From positions 35,579,115 to 35,643,114 of the forward strand of contig NC_045138.2 of the NCBI RefSeq assembly GCF_008831285.2: DNA of 64,000 nt. Direction: 5' to 3'. The notes under the pieces were generated by a model. It worked only from the letters and a program-made list of their open reading frames with translations. It did not search any database and was not told where the DNA came from. The position numbers and the translations under genes are program-made. Shown here piece by piece: positions 1 through 12,651 of the stretch. Position 1 is the first letter of the stretch, and each line of letters opens with the position of its first letter. Source of the DNA: Nymphaea colorata. Lineage: Eukaryota; Streptophyta; Magnoliopsida; Nymphaeales; Nymphaeaceae.

Positions 1-291
1 ACCTGGATGCTGAATCACGAAAAAATTACTAGAACTGTGAGATATATACTTGTATCAAATCACTAACCTTATAGCCATTGTCCTTCTATACAGCCGCATT
101 ACTCTTTTGCTTTTGGTGGTGGAGAGAAGAAGAAGAAGAAGGGGCACATACAACCAAAGCTAATGGCTTTACATCCGAGACTGTCCAATGGATTCCTGTT
201 ATAGCACATGGAAGTGCCCATTTTCATTTTGGACATACTGCTTATACAACCATATTATAGCCAACTTCATAGTCGTGGACATAGAATCACT

Positions 292-1533
292 TCATTGGCA
301 TTCTTGGAAACCATCCTCTGCAGATCCCTCCTCCCAATCCTGGCCACCTGCATTACTATTGGCTGCCTGTTCCATTTCCCGTTGGACTGATTCTCGTCTT
401 AGTCTTTCTGTTTCCAACGATTCGCGATGCCCTTCGTCCAGCATTTCCATAAACTTATCCTTTATCTCGTGCAAAGGATCCTTGTCGATCAATTCACTGT
501 TCTTATATGCTTCCCTCAGCACAGCAGTCTTGATACCTTCCTTGAGCGACATGTAGAAAATTCCCGAGTGCCTAGTAAAGATATTAGGAAAGGCATTGGA
601 AAATCTGTACTCTTCACAGAATTTCCCCAAGATTGGAACCGGAACCCTTCGCAGCAGTGAAAGAGAAAGAAGTTCATGGAACACACCAACCGTCCTCTTC
701 TCCATCTCTGGTGAAGCTTGATCCAAATGGGTAGCATCAGAATAAGGGGATATATAAGGAAGCTCCATCCAATCCCTCACCCATTCTCGCATCTCCTTCT
801 TAAGAAAGAACCCTGGAGGGAGATGTACATTGAAAGCCGGCCTCATTCGAATGCCCGTAAGCCGGGATTCCTCCTCCGCCCTTAATTCGATCACAGACTT
901 GGCAAACTCCGGCCTCCAAGAAACCAGCTCCAGAAACGATTTCCCTTCGCCCGGACAACCTACCAATCTGAACAACTCAGGGTACTTGGGGATCAAACTG
1001 CACAAGAAATCGTCCGGGAATCCGAATTCCCTCTTGACATGAACCAGCTTATCGGCACTGACCACTTTGTGCTTCGACATCATTAATAATTTGCTCAATT
1101 TCGCGACAACGAGCGGTTCGTTCTCCGCTCTGATCCTTTTCTCGTCGTCGATAAACTGACGAAGACGGGGGCCAACTCTGAGAAAGGGGACGAGCTCAGA
1201 TTTAGGCTTTATTCGATCTGGGTAGATCTCGAATAGCCCAGGGTAGCGGTTGAGGAAGGTTTTCACTTTAACGGTGAGCCGCAACCTTTCTCTTCTCTTC
1301 TCCAAGTACTTTATGGGGATTACCTGGCCAGGTTCGTTGAGCACCTCCTTGACGACTCTGGAGCAGAGGCGCCATCTCTTATCTTTCTCAATGGCCTCGT
1401 CTATATGGGTGTCCTTGCGCCACACGACCTTGAGGCTGGAAATGAGACGGCATTGATTGAAGCCAGAAGGGTTCGAGAGAGAGATCCTTCGGAAGCTCGA
1501 AAGTTCGGATTTCACTATTGGCGGCAACGGCAT
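292..1533 (-). CDS. PORR-domain organelle RNA-binding protein (WTF1/RPD1-like)
   Basis: A single-exon gene of 413 residues. Known for the family: PORR (plant organelle RNA recognition) proteins bind group II introns or transcripts in mitochondria or chloroplasts and help splicing. Seen: after a basic, Ser-rich, acid-poor N-terminus that looks like an organelle presequence (about residues 1-30) comes the PORR signature KVVWRKDTHIDEAIEKD, then KYLEKRRERLRL and NRYPGLFEIYP. The middle carries further repeats (FPDDFLCSLIPKYPELFRLV, then PFNVHLPPGFFL-like spacing), and the end has the FYMSLKEGIKTAVLREAY block before a hydrophilic Glu-rich tail. The open frame extends upstream to 1578, but only from a TTG codon, and an in-frame stop lies near 1638. 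The first ATG, at 1533, is therefore the start. Target organelle and intron cannot be told from sequence. I am confident of the family. Confidence 0.93.
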   Translation of the reverse strand: MPLPPIVKSELSSFRRISLSNPSGFNQCRLISSLKVVWRKDTHIDEAIEKDKRWRLCSRVVKEVLNEPGQVIPIKYLEKRRERLRLTVKVKTFLNRYPGLFEIYPDRIKPKSELVPFLRVGPRLRQFIDDEKRIRAENEPLVVAKLSKLLMMSKHKVVSADKLVHVKREFGFPDDFLCSLIPKYPELFRLVGCPGEGKSFLELVSWRPEFAKSVIELRAEEESRLTGIRMRPAFNVHLPPGFFLKKEMREWVRDWMELPYISPYSDATHLDQASPEMEKRTVGVFHELLSLSLLRRVPVPILGKFCEEYRFSNAFPNIFTRHSGIFYMSLKEGIKTAVLREAYKNSELIDKDPLHEIKDKFMEMLDEGHRESLETERLRRESVQREMEQAANSNAGGQDWEEGSAEDGFQECQ

Positions 1534-4500
1534 CTCGCATTTCAGAAATATGGGGCGACCGGAGAAATGGCAAATCAATATGCTTTGCTCAAGATGGAAG
1601 ACGAAAGGATAGTTTGACCCGAAGCCTGTTGAAGATCAGGAGGCAGTGACAGATCAAGAAGATCCCAAAAGTGGACTGTAGAAAAGAGAATAACGAAATT
1701 TAACGAAGATGGCAGCAGAATTGTCAATTGTAGCTCAAGAAAGGAGTGCCCAAGGCGGCCGAATTGGAAATGGGTTAAACTAGAGAAGGTGGTATTCTGG
1801 ACGCAGGGTTCTCCGTCTTCTTAAAACCCTAACCAAAATCTGTCTGAGCTTCGCCCAATCGGCAAAAATTAATACTCACAGTTACAAGAGAGCTCGCGTT
1901 CTTCCCTTAAAATTCCGCCTCGCTCTTTTCGATTCATAATCTTAAGATTAGATTTCCTGCTGGAGCTTCGTGTATTATTTTCAAAAGCGTTCGAGCAACG
2001 GATCGTTCTCCTGACTGTCAAGTCCGGTTGGTTCTCCAATCGATCATACAGATCGGTGCTATCTGATCGAATTTTAATGTAAAAGCATTGAACATCGAGG
2101 TCCCAAAGGGCTTCAACCGAACTCAGGATTTATATTTTCTGAGATCAAATTTTAAGTACGACTAGCTCTTAAAACCGGATAATTGCATTCCCTCAAGCTT
2201 GAAATGCAATGGGGTTTCACATCCATTTCGTAATCAAATTTAGATTTAAAGTTGTAAAATTCATGCCCTCTCTGAATAAATATCTGATTACCAAGGTGTT
2301 GTAATTTTTTCTACCGCACCCTGACCAATATTGTTAAATGCGATGACCTCTTATCACGAGGCGAGCCATAGGCCCCAAGGTGTAAAAGCATAAGCTTCAT
2401 GATCAAAATTATGAAATATAAATATCCACAAAAAATATGACAAAAACTTAAAAGCTCTTATTGCAGAATTACTAATATTACCCAAAAAAAATTGTGAGCA
2501 ACTTGCAATTTAAACTTGTTCTTCACTATGTTTGCTGACCAATCATTCATTAAAAACAACAGAAAGAAGTTGCCAACATGCGTACTTTCAATTGTATAAA
2601 ACTTCAAGTTACAGTTTAAAAAAAAACAGTCACAATAACAGAATATCTATGTATAAATTCAGACATCGATGCTTCTTAAACTAACAAATATTAGATATCT
2701 AAATTTTTTATTATGATCTATAAGATCACTAGGAAAGTAAAAATGCAACAGAAAACTGTACGCTAAAGCAAGGATCACTAGTAAACCATAAATTGTCGAC
2801 TCCTTTACTTGAGCCCTATTCTCATATGCCATTTAGAGGTCTTATATAATCTAATTAACACTTTTTACCACATGTGAGAACGATTCATAAATTGTTTAAA
2901 ATGCGACACATTGAACCTAGTCTGTTGCATATGTGACAGACAATAGGCAAAGAAAAATATGTCTTAAATCTACAGGCACCAACGAATTGGGCTAACACAA
3001 AGAGTTAGAGAGAGAAAGGACCCCAATCAAATGTTTAAATAGGACAAACAATATCATCATAAGCTTCAGGAGGGAGAGAATGTAGACAGAGATCAAAGTG
3101 AGGACCCCAAATCAAATATTTCGACCAGAGCACTACTCTCTCATGTTAAATTGCTTTTAAACGGTCTGTTTCTTATTTCCTCATTAAAACAAGCTGATCT
3201 TTTATTAAGACTTTCAAGATATATTTTATATAAATTAAAATGTTTGGTTTTTTGGGTAAATTCATTAAAACTTATAATTAATTAATTTACGTTTTAAGTT
3301 CTCATCAGTGAAGAAGGGGAGGAGAGAGAGAGAAAGGGTAGCTATCCTTATTTTGTAAAGTTATTTACAAGCTATTATTATTATAAATGTCCAAAAGACC
3401 TTAGTAAGAAAGCTGGTTCTGATCAAGATTGCCCTTGCTTTTACTTTTATAATATTTATTATTTATAATATAGGTGTTAAAACATGTTAAATTTCCGCAG
3501 CCCAATAAAACAAAAACAGGAGGAGTAGCCCAAGATAAAGAAGGAAGGCACAGCTCGCCACCGATCGACTGAGACGACCCCAGGGGGACTCAACTCAGTT
3601 TAACGAATTCATGGTTTTAACCCGTATTTTTATTTTTATTTTTTAAATAAGAACCGTATAGATAGTCCATAAAATTAATTCCGTTAAACTAGAAAACAAA
3701 ATGTTTTAGCTAAAAAGGAGGAGGAAGAGTAATAATAGATGGAAGATAATATGGAAAAAAATTTTACACTACCTTTTGAAGCCAATAAAAGTTTACTTTT
3801 AAGTATGTACAATACAGTTCTCATGAAAAGCTAACTACATCACAAAAACGGTTTGTTTTTAAGTAAAATGTCGGCCTAAACATGTATTTGAGCCGAACCG
3901 ACCGGGCCTTACGGGAACACTACCAGATTCGAAGTCTTGGTTTGCGAAGGATGGTGCGTTGCCGATTCTCGCCGTCCTACGCCGACATCCCTTGCCAGCG
4001 AAGTCAAGTACCAAAAGAAGGAAGAAGGAAGGGGGAAACTCTCCAATAACGTGTTTTCCCGGGAAAATTCACGAGTCAAAGAAATTTTTATCTCCACTTT
4101 AGGTAGAAGCGATCAAAGGTCTTCGGTCAGGCCTGCATATGCCTCTCCGCTGTTTCGTTCATCTTCTTCCCTTGGTGATCTTGGGAAGGTTCACTTGCGT
4201 GGAAGAAATCTTGCTCAAGCATTTGTGAGTGAAATTGGTTTTTGATTTCGGAGTCTTGGGTGCAAGTGATACATCCAATACATTAGTAAGATTTTATCTG
4301 CAATTGTTCGATTTGGTTTTAGTATTTTTTTTCCTTCTTTTGATTGTCTTTTTGCTTATGTTCGTGTCGGCTTTTTGGGTAAAAGTTCACCATCAGAAGT
4401 CGGAACGCCCCTCAGAATTTGGTTAGTTTTTTCCGGGAATAGTTGGAGTTGGATCGTGGGAATTGGGCAGTGAATGAAGTTCAATGCTGATCGTTATATG

Positions 4501-4767
4501 AGCTGTAGTGGAGATTGAACCGGGGTGGGATCTAGGTTTTGGACGGAAACTGAAGGGGCCTTTCATGAAAATAATGAGAGGACCTTCTAATTTATCTGAA
4601 GAGATTTATAAGTTGTTCTGTGGTTATTGTGGAATTTGCCAATGGTTACACATGGAATTCCTATGTTCTCATGAGAAAGAATGGCTTGCTTTCTCCTTTT
4701 TCAGGTGCAACCGGTGAGCGGATATTGCAGTTCAGAAGTGATTGAGTGCCCCTGCTGGTCCTGTGCC
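1534..4767. other. Intergenic region and divergent 5' leaders (PORR and ELMO genes)
   Basis: The PORR gene runs left and the ELMO gene runs right, so this stretch holds both promoters. It is AT-rich, with poly-A/T tracts and a short GA-rich run near 3319-3337. I see no convincing extra gene. The last 63 bases (4705-4767) look like the end of a 5'-UTR exon: a pyrimidine-rich intron end with CAG at 4702-4704 precedes them. A possible donor (GTAAGA) lies at 4286, so the ELMO leader is probably split by an intron of about 400 bp; that donor is uncertain. Confidence 0.5.
1824..1832 (+). promoter_or_regulatory. Telo-box (AAACCCTAA) upstream of PORR gene
   Basis: The motif lies about 290 bp upstream of the PORR start codon, reversed relative to that gene. 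Telo-boxes are known near transcription starts of plant genes for translation and RNA metabolism and work in either orientation. Role here is inferred from sequence and position only. Confidence 0.45.
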
Positions 4768-7700
4768 ATGACTCCAGGAACTTTAAGGAGGCGACTGCAC
4801 CATGGTGATGTCGATGGAAAGAAACGCGAACATGTTGAGGCAGATGCACTAGACTTCCTAAGTGAGCCGTTGCTTGGGAGTGCACGCGAAGTCGCTAGCC
4901 TTGTAATAATTGCTTCTGAACAACTTGATGTCTTTGTTCAATTGGCTGCATTGGGCCCAAATTGAGGAAACCTGGTTTTTGGCGTGGTTTCTCACTTTCA
5001 GAAAGATGATTACGAAAGCGACGAGGATACTTTGGATGAGAAGAAAAGAAAGGAAAAACTGCATTGGGCGCACCTATTCTCACAGTTGATAACCCACTGG
5101 GCTCAGTTTTTGGGTAATGATTTATTCATTTGATAATTTGTTATTGGCAGAGTGGTACTTGAAATTCTTCTGCCTCTGGGGGTTAACTTTGCGAAAATGA
5201 ACGGAAAAGAAGAATGTTTCTGTCCGATTACCGGTGACTCAACAACGTATACCGACGCTTGTGCAAACGCAAATATAGAAATCTCGTTTAAGTAAACTGA
5301 GCTTAAATGAGGGTCTGCTAGTCATTCCTCCTTCTCAAAGTTGTTATGGATGCGCTGCCATTAGTTCTGCTTGTAAAATAGGTGTATCTGTTTATTCTAA
5401 ATTGCGGTCGGTTGTAATTGCTGATGGACAACCTCTTATTTGCAGCAAATATTGTTATAGGCTCTGGAACTATCATTGGGCGGCTCCTACCTCTTCCCCT
5501 TATCAATAGCTTTGGAAGTGAGAAGAAAAACCGTCCAGTTTTTGTGAGTCCTTTGCAGGTGATCACCACTGCTTCATCTTCTGTAAGATAGAAACACATA
5601 TCTGCAAAAAAAAAGTAATGCTTCTACATGTATGCACTATACTTAATTCAGCACTTAAGTTGGAAGTTTTCTACCTTTGAAATGATAGTAGTCTATACGA
5701 ATATGAGTTTTTTCATCCCTGCTGTAACTGTAATGCTAACCAGTTAACATGCCCTAGGTCTTAATTCTTTTTCATCTTAAGTGTGCATTGTAAGGCTTTA
5801 GAATAAATTATCTGTTAGCATTTCACTACTATACGTTCATTTATGAGCAATCTGTTTACTTGCAAACCATAAATCTTGCTCACCTAATTTTTGTATTTAT
5901 GTGTTCCACTTTCCTTTTTGTCATTTGGTTATTATCATTTAATATAGGAAGAATGATCCCTCTAAAGCTCTTGTTCCAGGTTTCTGCATTTATTCTCATG
6001 GTTTCTATTAAATTTTTTAGTTCTCATGCATATATATGGTCTTTTTCTGTGAAATTGAGATTATTGCATCTTTTGTTCCACAATCTTGCAGGAAGAGAGG
6101 CTGAGATTATTGCAGCAGAGGATGGGAGTTCCTTTTGATGGTTCTCGTCTAGATCACCAAGTATGGCTTAACCTGCAAGTGTTCATTTACTCTATCACGT
6201 CACCTGGTTAGCTAACTTTGCTTCTGTTTAATATGGGGATGTGTTTGTCTGTTCCGGCTGTCTTTTCCTGCCTTTATTTTATCAATTTGTTTGGCTTCCC
6301 TTCTTCTTTTATAGTTTAGATTGGAAATTGCTAGTTGGTTCTTTCTTTTTTTCCTTTTCCTTGAAAATTCTAATGGGAGTGCTCAAAATTTCCAGATGTG
6401 TTTTATTTGTGAATTTCAGAACGTAAGATTTCCTTATAATGCAAGGAACAACTCCCTACAATTTTTTTCTTCTTTTTCCTTTCTGGCGTACCAAGTGTCT
6501 CCTTAATTTCAAAAATATGCTTGTTTACTGGATTTTACATTTAAACCCTTCAAAATATAAGTTCCCATCAAACTCGTTCTGGTTTTTCTTTTCCTAATAT
6601 ATGCCTGATGAAATACGTGCCTTTTTACTAGGATGCCCTCAAGCAGCTTTGGAGGCTGGCTTACCCCAGCAGAGAACTTCCATCACTTAAATCAGAAGTG
6701 TGGAAAGAGATGGGTTGGCAAGGCTCTGATCCATCAACTGACTTCAGGTATAATAGTTATGAAGTAAAAGCAAATGACCTTTAAGTACCTCTTGTTAGTG
6801 AGTTCAATTTATAATTTTGTTGACATTTCTAGGGGTGGAGGCTATATATCACTGGAGAACTTGATTTTCTTTGCACAGAAGTATCCGGTATGTTTGGCAA
6901 TCTTTTGAAGGTTTCTGATTTCAGATTTTTCATCTGCAATAATGGTATGACCAACAGGTAACAGGAAAATATGATGTGTATATAAGCTGATAAGGAAGCT
7001 CATGCTTTATTTTTCCTGTTTCAAGGACTCGTTCCAGAATCTGTTGCATAAAAAAGAAGGAAGAAGGTCTGACTGGGAGTATCCATTTGCTGTGGCAGGG
7101 GTAAATGTATCTTTTATGTTGGTGCAAATGTTGGACCTGCAGTCAGGTATAGTATCTATTGATGATCTAATGATGCTTATTGGCTATTTGTTGCATGGTT
7201 TTCATTTGGTAAATTGTTTGTTGTAAACTGTTCCTTCAGGAGCTTACAGCAACTGATCTCTGCTGCTGTTTATGACCAGAATAGACTTGGAATGAGCAAT
7301 GAAAAAGTAAAATATTGCTATCCTGTATAGAGTTGGATCAATGGCCTGCAACTTGCAATTTATAATTTAGGAGACCCAGAAAAATTCCCAAGTTATTCTG
7401 TATGAACAAAATATATTCATAGGGTATGTTCTGCTGCAGATGTCCCTATGAAATGTATGCTATTTTACACAGTTTTTCATCTCCTTTTCCTAAATCACTG
7501 CAACTGCAAGAGCTCAAGACAGACTTCTGACATCCACAAGTCACATGATGCTTGATGACATGGTAAACCTGTGAATGGGACTAAAACTGGCTGCTTAATG
7601 GATCAGGAATCAGCAAGTTGACCAGCAACAGCAATTTATCTGGGTTGGGTCGTAAATTTTTATAGTGTGCTTTTGCTGCAAAATGGTGAAAAAGTTGAAA

Positions 7701-9614
7701 TAATAAGTGACCATTTAGCAAATACACTCAAACAACTATAGTTTACAAATGCAACTACAAATGATAACTAATAAACGACACAGATAAGATTTATTTATTT
7801 TTAGCAAACTATTATAGTTTATTTCTTAGTGACAGTGGATAACAGTTAGAATGGGTGCTGAATGAAACACTCCCGAATTGGGTGATTGTGAACCAATTTA
7901 GCCAATCCGAAACTGAGTCCTCTATGATTTGGCTGCACTTGGTCAGTAGACTCGTGACCCACAGTCCCTTGGCACTTCTGGTTGACTAATGTGATTTCCA
8001 AGTCAATCCTCTGGGTTTTCTAACTATGTTTGATGAGCATAGTTAAAACTGCATCTAAGTTGCTAATGTCATTCCAACTTAGGTTTATTTTACTTTCTAG
8101 TTTTTTTATTTCAAAGATTTTTTTTCCTTTGCATTTGTAAGTATTATGGTCTTGCCATGAACTAATAACTTTTCCAACTTAGGCTTATTTTATGTTCTAG
8201 TTTTTTATTTCAAAAGTTACTTTGTTTCCTTGGTTTACCATTTATATGACCATGTTGTTGCCTTGAACTGATAACTTGTAATCGTGTGATAAGAGTTATA
8301 GATGACGTTGTTTTATGTCGTTCAACTTTTGACCATATTGCATACAACACTGACCCTGGCAATAGTACATCAACACCTTAAATTTTGGAAGTAATCACAA
8401 ACACGTGCGTCAGCCTGTTCCCTTTGATAAAATCAACCAGTGGTTTGACTTGATAAAATGCCAGTGTTAGCTTCAGCATTTTTCTTTTCTAATTGTGTTC
8501 AGTTTACCCATTTATTTATCCTTTTCCATGATCAATCAACATCCACCTGTCCTCCTGACACCCATCAAGTCCCTGCTCATCTACTTCTTCCATGCATTCA
8601 TCTCTCAAACAACTGGCTATTCATTACCCCTTGCCCACCTAGTTTGTGTTGATCTAAGTGTCAGCTTTCTGTCAAATGGCTGCTTTTCTTCTCTTTGAGT
8701 CAATCAAAGCCTAACAACAGACAGCCAGCAAGTAATTAAGCTTTCTTGGAAAGAACCATGAGCGCCCCTATGAATTAGTTGTTTACTATGAAGCTTTTTT
8801 CTCCTTGAAAAGATAAGTCATTGTTTATTTCTATAAGTTATTAGTATGATTTAGCTTCTAGTCCTGCTGAATTGAAGAGATGAATAAGTGCAGCAATGCA
8901 ACGAGTTTAGACATCGCCGTCTTTTTTCTCATGGATTTCACTTCAGAGTGAGTGAAAATACCCAAGTATTTGATTGACCTAGGGAATGAAGTAAATTCAG
9001 GTAAGTTAACAAAAATCGGTGGTTGTTGGACCTAAAACATGAAACGTTAGGTTATGTAATATTGATAAAAGTCGGCTGGCTACTGATATTTCGTTGCTAA
9101 CATGGAGAAAAACGTTTTGTGAAACTTTTGACCTCTTGAGCCAGTTTTGGACAGCAAAGGAAATTCTTCCTGCCAAGGAAATATCATGCTTTTGATTTGG
9201 AGATGTATTATTTGAGATGTTGGTTTGAAATTTAAATCTTAATTTTCTTTAGTTACATTGTGTCGTAAAATTTCTTGTAGGACCACCGACTTCTATAGTG
9301 GCGGCCAACTTTGCACGCCTACTTGCAGAAGATGAGATGGCATTTGACAACCTCTTTTGTGTAGCGTTTATGATGCTGGATGCCCAATGGCTTGCTAAAC
9401 GTGCTTCATATATGGAGTTCAATGTAAAATTAATGGTCCTCGTTCCTTCGTCATGAATTTATCTCCTTTTCCTTTTCCTGAATAACCTGGACTTGTTTTT
9501 TAACTTTTCTAGGAGGTGCTAAAATCAACAAGGACGCAGTTAGAACGTGAGCTTTCTCTAGATGACGTTTACAGCGTAAGGGATCTGCCTGCATACAATC
9601 TCTTACGTCGATAG
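4768..9614 (+). CDS. ELMO domain-containing protein (plant ELMOD family)
   Basis: Spliced CDS of 321 residues; exons 4768-4902, 5002-5113, 5446-5558, 6092-6160, 6632-6747, 6833-6887, 7026-7146, 9281-9423, 9513-9614. All phases join. The start MTPGTLRRRLHHGDVDGKK is typical of plant ELMO proteins, followed by an acidic stretch, LHWAHLFSQLITHWAQFLAN (an amphipathic or hydrophobic segment) and the ELMO domain at about 107-280. Inside it are LWRLAYPSRELPSLKSEVW, KEMGWQGSDPSTDFRGGGY and WEYPFAVAGVNVSFMLVQML. Animal ELMODs are GTPase-activating proteins for Arf/Arl GTPases, using the Arg of the DFRG motif; it is present here (Arg182) with its codon split by intron 5. In Arabidopsis, ELMOD proteins (MACARON, ELMOD_A) set pollen aperture number, as I recall. 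The exon 7 acceptor is AAG, slightly unusual. Intron 7 is 2.1 kb. Biological role of this copy is inference. Confidence 0.93.
8074..8277 (+). repeat. Diverged ~100-bp tandem duplication in ELMO intron 7
   Basis: Two adjacent copies begin with CCAACTTAGG at 8074 and 8174, exactly 100 bp apart. Each runs through a TCTAGTTTTT/TTATTTCAAA block to a GAACT(A/G)ATAACTT end. Small substitutions and T-run length changes separate them. Intronic; no function visible. Confidence 0.7.
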
Positions 9615-10919
9615 CCAGACATGATCTATGAGATTAGAGTTCGTTACCTGTAATGTTATGCAAATGTATTCTTTTCTTATGTTCATTAAATACAAAAAAA
9701 TTCTGGAATAAGTCTAGTTCAACTAAAAGATGCCCCTTTTGCATAATATTTTCCAACTAAGTTCATCTCCCTGATCTTTCGTGATTATAGCTTTACTTCC
9801 AAAGTTAGCCTGATGCGTTCATCGTGCTGGATTTGCTTGTCGAAAATGGGTATATAAACACCTTCTGCCGATGTACCTGGCAGTCAGTGTGGGAACCAAG
9901 AGCTAAGAGGAAGTCTCCATCTATTCTAGAAGAGATTTGAGTTATGAACAACAAGTACTTCAAGGCTACTCTTTTTCTTCTTCCAACACTTGGCTGCCTT
10001 TGTTCACATTTCAAGGACAAGGTCTCATCATAGCTAACTGCTGCCATCATTGATGTCGGCAGAGGTGAGAAGGCTTTGGGCCTCTTTTTTTAAACGTGGG
10101 TTGTTAAACTCGCTCACCCGAAAAAGGTCTGACCGGGACAGCAAGTCTTCCAACAAATCTTGGTCCTTGTGGTTAATCGCAATCCATAGCACCACACTGT
10201 TGGAATGTCCAGCATGAACCACCTGTTATTTGTATTTTTGAACTGCCTATCCGTTCGACGGTTTAGGTTGGAGGAGGGCTGCACAAGCCCCCAGCTGGTG
10301 TCTAGGTGTAGGGTGGGCACTACCCATCTTGGTCCTGAACCATGTGCAGAGAAATTAATGTCCGGGTCCACTCATATGTTGTCCGCCATCTGAGTGCCAC
10401 TGGAATAACGTTAAGAGTTACTTGTTTAATAAAGTGGTCAGAAAGGAAACAAAACGAAGCCATTTACAAAGAACGGTAACTTGAACACGAAAAGTATGGA
10501 CCTTCGTATAGAATGGGCAGAGGGCCTACGATAAACCAGTCTGGTGGAGTAAATTTCTTGATGCGAAGGTATCTCAGGGCAATAATGACCAAGGTGGTTT
10601 TTCAGAAAACATTTTAAAAGTGTCATGAATCATGATATTGTGATATTAGTGCAATAAAAAAGTAAAACAAATTGGCTCCGACAGTTTTCTTCCTCATTAT
10701 GCCTTGATCAATCGCTCAAAAATATATGGCTTGATTTACAGGAACTGAATGCATCGACCATACCACTGTATTCGTCCATTCAACAGATTAACACAATAAA
10801 ACTGACGACCAACAACCAATCCCCATTTATGATATCAAGTTCAACGCAACGAGATTTGACGAAATTTGTCAAGTACAAAAAGAACATAAATGAAAATTGC
10901 TACCGGTTGCAGTCCAATT
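9615..10919. other. Convergent 3' region between ELMO and AP2 genes
   Basis: This holds the 3'-UTR of the ELMO gene from the left and of the AP2 gene from the right. Short ORFs at 9805-10050, 10034-10222 and 10114-10371 on the minus strand show no family resemblance and overlap each other in different frames. A GC-richer patch near 10100-10390 looks unlike its AT-rich surroundings and may be an old insertion, but no terminal repeats were found. Confidence 0.4.
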
Positions 10920-12610
10920 CTAAGAGCAGATGCTGATGGGACAAGGAATGAGGACAGAACTAGGAGCAGCCATGGGATCCACCAATGCATACTCCACATC
11001 CTTATCAGTACCAAGGAGGAACTCACTGTCACACGCACCACTCGGGCTCTGGAAAATGTCCTCGAAATTTACACCACTGTCTTTATCTCCAGTTCTGTCC
11101 CTGATATCCGTTTTCTCGAATAAGAAGTCCAGGTTCTCTGGAATATCGGTGTCACTAAACAGATGATGAATTTCTAAAACTTCCGTTCTCTCATTCATTT
11201 TCTCCATTATCTCAAACTGAGCATCATCAAGGGCAGAGTTCACAGTACTGCTGGAAGGGCATTCTCGGTGGGAACATTTGGACGTAGTGGCCTCCTGTTG
11301 AACGGGCAATGGTGGGGAAAATTCATGGGTAGCACCAAATTCTGAAGGCAAATGTCCTCTGTAATTACTTATATCGAAGTTGGTTACCGCATTTGGTCCT
11401 CTGTATTTGATAGCAGCAACATCGTAAGCAGCGGCAGCTTCTTCTTCAGTACCTACATAAATGGAAAGATATACGTAATTGACATGCATAATCAGTCGAC
11501 AAGCAGTCTTATGGATCAGTCAGACTGTACAAAGTTTGTGATATGAGCTTCCTGGATGAGTCCCCTGAGCCAGCAGTTTAAGTTATGACACATCTGAAAA
11601 GGAAAAAAAGCTTTCTGGAGAACCAAACCTAGTTTGGGAAAAACAGGGTGAACGAAAAGTTACGATAGACATCAATTTTTCTGAGACAAGCCAGGGTTGC
11701 TTATAGTTGGTAGAATCCATGAAAGGTTTACCTTCTCTTTTCTTATCTAATCTGCCTGCCTAGGTAAGAAATTTTTCCCTTTACTCCAAAAGAGAAAAAC
11801 AACGCTATATCTGGAATCATTTAAAGGGACCTTTTGCTTGGTCATAAGAACTTGGTGTGCACTTGCCTAGAGAACTGGCTCAAAGCTTAGAGCTTGAAGA
11901 AAGCCTTTAATGAATACTTGAAGTGCCTGTCTAGTGACAAAAAGACGCAGAAAGGAAACTTTTTTAGTGCAAAGGAAAGAGTCTGCTTCCGACTTCTCTC
12001 CAAAGGGCCCATCTGTTTCATGCAAAATGAGGAGACCCAGTTCCGTGGGATTCACATTATGTTCAAGAAGTTTCTGCCAGCCTATCAGTCCCATAAAAAT
12101 CGTTCTCCAAGAAAGGGGCGGGGATGCATCTCAGTAGCAGTTTCTGGGTGGACAAAGGAACCAAACGCTTTTTTTAAAAAAAAAAAAAAAATGAACGGTC
12201 TAACTTCCGTTGTTGATTCTTTTCAAGCCCATCTGTTACCGTAAAAAGAATACGTCCTTTTCAAGACAAGCTCTATAATTTCGGCTAACTGCTCAATAAC
12301 TGCAACTACCATCCTTCGGCCGCTTTCTGCGTTTTCCTTGTCGCTCTCCGCGGTATTTCATTGAGACAAAGCTCCATAACTGCGACGGCCAACTCTCGCG
12401 GCTGCAAGTGGTTCGAATTTGATTTGAAGATTTTGCCAATTGTTAGTCCGGCTCTAGCCTAATGTCCCCATCCATTTGCGAACCTCTCCCTCGTCTGCTC
12501 GTGTCCCTCTCCGCCATTAATTCTGATAGAACTTGCTTTAATCACTGTGCCGCCGACGGTGGTGGCACCCAATCCATTTCAAGGTTCCGGATATATATAT
12601 ATATATATAT

Positions 12611-12651
<41 letters not shown>

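Noticed and set aside
1534-1578. 15-codon extension of the PORR gene
   Set aside because: It starts with TTG, and no ATG occurs before the upstream in-frame stop near 1638.
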